Shown here piece after piece: positions 59,187 through 64,000 of a stretch of DNA of 64,000 bases. The notes under the pieces are model-generated. The model was given only the letters and a program-made list of their open reading frames with translations, searched no databases and had not been told where the DNA came from. The position numbers and the translations under genes were made by a program. Origin of the DNA: Ailurus styani (lineage: Eukaryota; Chordata; Mammalia; Carnivora; Ailuridae); the NCBI GenBank assembly GCA_002007465.1, contig LNAC01000065.1, forward strand, positions 661,489 through 725,488. Direction: 5' to 3'. The stretch's first letter is position 1. Every line of letters starts with the position of its first letter.

Positions 59187-59334
59187 TTTTTAAAGATTTT
59201 TATTTATTTAAGAGAGCGAGAGCAAGAGATGGGGGAAGGTCAGAGGGAGAAGCAGACTTCCTGCTGAGCAGGGAGCCCCATGTGGGACTTAGTCTTGGGA
59301 CTCCAGGATCATGACCTGAACTGAAAGCAGTCTT
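59187..59334 (-). mobile_element. Old antisense SINE
   Basis: aaagatttttatttatttaa, ctgagcagggagccccatgt and atcatgacctgaactgaaag; truncated before the end of the head. Confidence 0.85.
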
Positions 59335-59579
59335 TAGTAAGTGGATATAAATTGCTGATTTCCTGATGCTTACATTGTAAGCGTCAGGGAACACAGAAGA
59401 TGACGTAAATAAAATACTTAGTATTTTAAGTGGCAGTATGGGCTGTAGAGAATAGTAGTGCAAGAAGGGTGGATAAAGAGTCATTGTGAAGGATTTTGTA
59501 TATGGTGATCAGAGAGGACATAACTGAGAAGTGACAACTGAGCAAAGATAAAGAGGTGAGGTAGTAACCCGTTCTCCTT

Positions 59580-59583
<4 letters not shown>

Positions 59584-59614
<31 letters not shown>

Positions 59615-59816
59615 TTTTATTTATTCATTTGACACACAGAGAGAGATTACAAGTAGGCAGAGAGGCAGGCAGAGAGAGAGAGAAGAGAGGAGGAAGCAGG
59701 CTCCCTGCTGAGAAGAGAGCCCGATGTGGGCCTCGATCCCAGGACCCTGGGATCATGACCTGAGCCGAAGGCAGCGGCTTTAACCCACTGAGCCACCCAG
59801 GCGCCCCCGTTCTCCT
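59584..59816 (-). mobile_element. CAN SINE, antisense, in intron 1
   Basis: Duplication ccgttctccttttc before the poly-T (from 59569) and from 59817. Very similar to the copy at 58956. Confidence 0.96.
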
Positions 59817-60789
59817 TTTCAAGGCAAGAATAGAAAACCTGAGGTAGGAGCATGGTTCATGTATTAAATTCTAACTAGAATTACAGCAGAGGCCAGTGGC
59901 TTAGACCAGGATGGAAATGATAAGCTGTGGTTAAGATTCTGGATTTATTTTGGAGTACTGAATCAAAGACACTTGCATACCATTTTTTCATGGGGTCCAG
60001 TGAGTGGGTCCCAGAAGCATCAACCACATTCTCTAGTTAAAAACTGCTGCTGTTTTAAAATAAATAAATAAAATTTTATTTTAAAAATGAAGAAATGTAT
60101 GCATGTGGTATTTTTTAAAAAGCTGCTTTAAGATTTTTATTAAACAGCATTCCCCAACTCCCCTCCCCCCACATCTCCTTCCTAGTGAGAACTTCCTATG
60201 TCTCAGCTATGTAGAATTTTATTCATACTTTCACTTCTGATAGATGTCCCTATTTCCCCTTTCTTTCTGTCCTCTCAGTATGTAGTTAGTTACATCACAA
60301 TTTTTTAGTTAAATCAATAGATAATGCTTAGCTTACTGTGACAATATAAATATCGTTGATGGGAGGGCTCAGTTGACCTTCTCTTTCTTGAACATCTTCA
60401 TTCCCCCCCCCTTGGAGTTAATACAATTGCTGCACATTTAAAAATGTTTAGTTATGTGAGTACTTGAATATTTAGTTTCATATCATCAAATGGGCCCATT
60501 TAATAGCTGTTTAAAAATTATACCTGTTCCTTAATATATTTATTGAGTATGGGGTCTCAATTTAGTTAATTTTGTTTCAAATCTCTTATAGCCATATTTA
60601 TCTAATTGGGATGTTGATTCTTGACAATATAATTATGGTTTTGATCTTTCCGTTTTGGGGTTTAATTTTTTTAATTTCCTATTTAAAACTCTAAGTGGAG
60701 TTTTTAGGAAACATTAAGTTTATTATGATTAAAATTTTAACATGTATTCAATTCCAAGTAGTTCATATACTTTAGCATTTCTTTTTTTT

Positions 60790-60978
60790 TAAGATTTTAT
60801 TTATTTATTTGATAGAGACACAGGGAGAGAGGGAACACAAGCAGGGGGAGTGGGAGAAGGGAGAAGCAGGCTCCCCACCAAGCAGAGAGCCCTGATGATA
60901 GGGGCTCAATCCCAGGACCCTGGGATCATGACCTGAGGCTAAGGCAGACACTCAATGACTAAGCTACCCAGGTGCCCC
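60790..60978 (-). mobile_element. Older CAN SINE, antisense
   Basis: Older head complement (ctcaatgactaagctaccca, ggtgcccc). Flanks tactttagcatttctt and tacttaatatttctt. Confidence 0.92.
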
Positions 60979-61019
60979 ATACTTAATATTTCTTACTGGT
61001 TTTCACATACTCAGTTTTT

Positions 61020-62160
61020 TCATCAGATTTATCAAGGTATATGATAAAATTCACCAAATAAAATTTGTTAAGTGTGTAGTTCAGGTTTTGGTGATGTATA
61101 AGATAATGTAACTACTATTATAATCAAGATACAGAACATTTCTTTTATCCCAAGAATTCCTCCATGCCCTTTGCAGTCAGTTCCTATACACTCCACTACC
61201 TCTTGGTAATCACCAGTCTCATCTCTGTTCTAGTTTGCCTTTTCCAAGAAGTCATTAAAATGGAAATGTCCTATAATATGTCCTAAAAATGGACTTTTTT
61301 CAGTTAGCATAATGCTTTTTGATATTCATCCAGATTGTTGCCTTTTTTTTTCCTTTTTTAAAAAGATTTTATTTATTCATTTTACAGAGAGAGAGAAGAA
61401 GCAGGGAGAACACTAAGCAAAGAGAGGGGGAGACCGAGGGGGGGGCCGAGGGAGAAGCAGACTCCCCACTGAGCAGGGAGCCTGATGCAGGACTAGATCC
61501 CAGGACCTGAGATCATGACCCAAGTGGAGCAAAAGGCAGATTGTTGCTTTTTTTTTACATAATGTAATCATCTATTATGTTGATATACCATAACTTGTTT
61601 ATCCTTCATCAGTTGGTAGACATTTAGGATTCCAGTTTTGGGCTATCAAGAGTATAGCTGCTCTAAGTATTCATGGGCAGGTCTTTGTGAAGACGTATAT
61701 CTGGATTTCTCCTGAGTCAATACCTAAGAGTGGGACTTTGTAGGAAATCAGCAAGCTGCTTTTTCTGGTTTTTTTTTTTAATTTTTTTTTAAACCACTTT
61801 CTCAAATGACTACCATTTTGCATTCCCATCAGCAATGTATGAGATTTCCAGTTGGTCTTTATCAGCACTTGACTTTCTCATTCTTTTTAGTTTTAGCCAT
61901 TAATAGATGTATCATTATAGCTCATTGTGGTTTTTTGCATTTCCCTGGTAAATGATTTTGAAAAATATCTTTTAGTGTTTATTTGCATCCATATACATAC
62001 AGATATTCTCTCTTTTTAGGTTGTATTTTTCACTTCTGTTGCATAAAATTTGTTTCAGTGTTATTTTCTTGATGGCATGTACTATTATATCAGTATGAAA
62101 TACTTTACCTTATTTAATGATTTGTCTTAATTTTATTGGGAGTAATATTGTTGCCATCCC
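61020..62160 (-). mobile_element. Old LINE-1 3' end, antisense
   Basis: ataaaattcaccaaataaaa, ggtgatgtataagataatg, tcagttagcataatgctttt, tttatccttcatcagttggt and gtgggactttgtaggaaat follow the order of an old L1 3' region read in complement. Split by a SINE at 61350-61537. Confidence 0.82.
61350..61537 (-). mobile_element. Old antisense SINE in L1
   Basis: aaaaagattttatttattca to gatcatgacccaagtgg. The flanks share cagattgttgc on both sides (from about 61331 and 61537). Confidence 0.88.
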
Positions 62161-62179
62161 TGCTTTTTCTTATTAGGTG

Positions 62180-62181
<2 letters not shown>

Positions 62182-62223
<42 letters not shown>
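62182..62223. repeat. (AC)21 microsatellite
   Basis: About 21 uninterrupted AC units followed by a T run. Likely highly polymorphic; lies about 940 bp upstream of exon 2. Confidence 0.95.
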
Positions 62224-62225
<2 letters not shown>

Positions 62226-63163
62226 TTTTTTTTTTTTTAATTCTAGAGGTAGAATTGTTTAGTGTATTTCTGTGGTGGGCTGCTTTTCTTTTTCTTCCTT
62301 TCATGCCCATTTGGAGGTTCAGGTTACTTCTGATTTAGTCTGCTTTTCTCTTAGACTGTTTGGTAAGCGGTCTCCTGAGTGATTTTCCTCTGGTTAGGTC
62401 TCCTCAAGGTTTCACGAGGTTTCATTGCGTAGCTATTAGTGCTTTAAGAGAAGATTATTTCCCACTCTTGCGTTTAAAAAGAATAATTACTCAGCCTATC
62501 TCTTATATTCCTTGAAAAAGTTTAAATGATGTCATTTGTTAAGACATTGTGTTTTGATGATCAGTTTTTGTATTTAAATTGGATTCTTCTAGCTAAGCCT
62601 ATCTGCTTTGTACAGATTTCTACATGTGGGCCTAATATACTGATTTTGACATAGATATCATTTTTTTGAAGGTAAAACACTTCTGAGTATTCGAATATTT
62701 AAAATAGGCAACATGATTATCCATCAGGGGTTAATATTTATTGCTCTGAAGACCGGAGCTTGAGTTTTGAAAGATAGAGGAGTTTGAGAGATAGGATAGG
62801 ATATACTTCAGATGGTGATCTAGGTATCAGCAACCACAAATAATATCTGGGCAAGGAGCACCAAATAAACCCATAGCATACTGTTTAAAACTATGATGTG
62901 ATTTCCCAGTAAATTTTAGTAACAATACCCACCATTTGGATTCTTCTTTAATCATGCTTGCTTAGGTAAATATTAAGCTCAGTTCTTTTTGGCTACTAAA
63001 GGTGTATGCAATCAAATAAACATTAAAATTGTTTAGTCTTTTAAAATAATAAGTCTTAACATTTTGGTACCTCGGTGAAGCCCCCTTGCCCACTCATTTT
63101 ACAGTCTAAATGTGTGTACTAATTTATGGAGTAAGTAGATCTGTTCTTTTCATTTTTTCGTAG

Positions 63164-63328
63164 ATGTGGTGGTACAGTAGGAGCTATTCTGACATGTCCA
63201 CTGGAAGTTGTAAAAACACGACTGCAGTCATCTTCTGTGACACTTTATATCTCTGAAGTTCAGTTGAACACCATGGCTGGAGCCAGTGTCAACCGAGTAG
63301 TGTCTCCTGGACCTCTCCATTGCCTAAA
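63164..63328 (+). CDS. SLC25A36: SLC25A36 coding exon 2 (mitochondrial pyrimidine nucleotide carrier)
   Basis: 165-bp internal exon, acceptor ttttcgtag (AG 63162-63163), donor aaa/gtgaga (GT 63329). The first base completes a codon begun in exon 1 and the last two begin a lysine codon, so both junctions are phase 2. The readable product starts [20 protein letters not shown] and ends [15 protein letters not shown], which I recognise as residues of about 15-69 of SLC25A36. PLEVVK is the PX[DE]XX[KR] signature at the end of transmembrane helix 1 in the first mitochondrial-carrier repeat. The segment [17 protein letters not shown] separates it from the close paralogue SLC25A33. The protein (about 311 residues, six helices) exchanges cytosine, uracil and guanine nucleotides across the inner mitochondrial membrane. 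No frameshift or stop is present; later exons lie beyond the window. Confidence 0.97.
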
Positions 63329-64000
63329 GTGAGAGCACAATTTTCGTGAATTTGGTTATTTTTAGTGTGTTTACCTTAATGATACCGATGTGTTTTGTTT
63401 GTTTGTATTCTGCCACATTTTAAAGATTTTATTTATTCATTTGACACAGAGAGATTACAAGTAGGCAGAGAGGCAGGCAGAGAGAGAGGAGAGAGGAGGA
63501 AGCAGGCTCCCTGCTGAGCAGAGAGCCCGATGTGGGCCTCGATCCCAGGACCCTGGGATCATGACCTGAGCCGAAGGCAGCGGCTTTAACCCACTGAGCC
63601 ACCCAGGCGCCCTGTATTCTGCCACATTTTAAAAAGCTTTTTTACAAACTTATTAACAGAGTTACTCTGAATTATATTCATCAGAAATGATAATCCCTAA
63701 TGGAGAGGAACAATTAGTTGGATGATCTAAAATGTAATATTATTTCCAAATCATGTGTATTTGGAATATTTTTCTATATTTAGTCAGTGGGTTTGTTTTC
63801 TGAAGGTATTATAGGTGTCCTATTTTGGATTATTTATTTGTCTTTGAAATGTGATAGTGTTAAATGTCAGCTCCTTTGTGTGTTTTTTAATTTTCCAAGT
63901 ACTGACACAGTAAGTACATCCACTTAATGGCAACCTGTGATTTTTATATAACCTAAACATAACTGAAATTTAAAGCAGTATTCTATTGATTTTTTTTTTT
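63329..64000 (+). other. SLC25A36: SLC25A36 intron 2 (partial)
   Basis: Begins at the GT of gtgaga and continues past the window end. Apart from one SINE, nothing recognised. Confidence 0.9.
63425..63612 (-). mobile_element. CAN SINE, antisense, 75 bp behind exon 2
   Basis: Young-type copy with a perfect 21-bp target duplication at 63404-63424 and 63613-63633 (starts tgtattctgccacatttt), among the longest in the window. The lack of mismatches indicates a recent, possibly polymorphic insertion. Antisense CAN SINEs can provide splice acceptors. Confidence 0.97.

Larger units (their letters stand above)
53504..63163 (+). other. SLC25A36: SLC25A36 intron 1 (start in or near the gap)
   Basis: About 9.7 kb from the gap to the exon 2 acceptor. 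It contains the right part of the CpG island, at least ten SINEs (eight antisense), two antisense old L1 3' ends, MIR fragments and a CA microsatellite. Stretches with nothing further recognised: 53931-54769, 54851-55264, 55832-56278, 56477-57049, 57693-58174, 59820-60780 and 62224-63140. Confidence 0.8.

Overview
This window is nuclear DNA from a carnivoran mammal, most likely a mustelid (ferret, mink, otter or marten group). The evidence is about 45 copies of the tRNA-derived CAN SINE, found only in Carnivora. Most of the young copies carry the head variant ctcagtgggttaaagc, which I associate with mustelids rather than dogs, cats or seals. Degenerate LINE-1, LINE-2, MIR and MaLR elements fill much of the rest. 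There are no bacterial-type genes, operons or CRISPR arrays.

The only protein-coding gene I can identify is SLC25A36, the mitochondrial pyrimidine nucleotide carrier, on the + strand at the right end. Its CpG-island promoter lies at about 52.64-53.93 kb, with an E-box, a CRE and a CCAAT box within 50 bp. The first coding exon is not visible and probably lies in the 455-base N gap (53049-53503). Exon 2 (63164-63328) is intact, has consensus splice sites and carries the carrier-family signature PLEVVK. The intron between them is about 9.7-10.1 kb and full of retroelements.

Layout. 0-2.55 kb: unassigned sequence with two SINEs. 2.56-12.4 kb: a block of degenerate telomere-like CCTAAC repeats running into about 30 tandem monomers of a roughly 311-bp satellite, in two subfamilies (A and B), interrupted by one SINE. 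12.4-15.1 kb: two 5'-truncated L1s. 17.2-22.05 kb: an old L1 with a younger L1 inserted in it, marked by a 12-bp target duplication. 27.8-28.7 kb: a three-copy GC-rich repeat beside a CpG-rich, double-CCAAT segment with outward-facing splice-donor motifs, a candidate bidirectional promoter of an unidentified transcript. 31.8-36.4 kb: a longer dead L1 with ORF1 and ORF2 remnants, riddled with SINEs. 37.2-39.7 kb: GC-rich sequence without a recognisable gene. 39.8-52.6 kb: MLT1 LTR, ancient LINE, L1, MIR and SINE mosaic. 52.6-64 kb: SLC25A36.

The least expected element is the 311-bp two-subfamily satellite joined to telomere-like DNA. The window also carries assembly scars: one long gap and seven isolated N characters, all in or at SINEs, two of them flanked by exact short duplications. 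No intact mobile-element protein is present.
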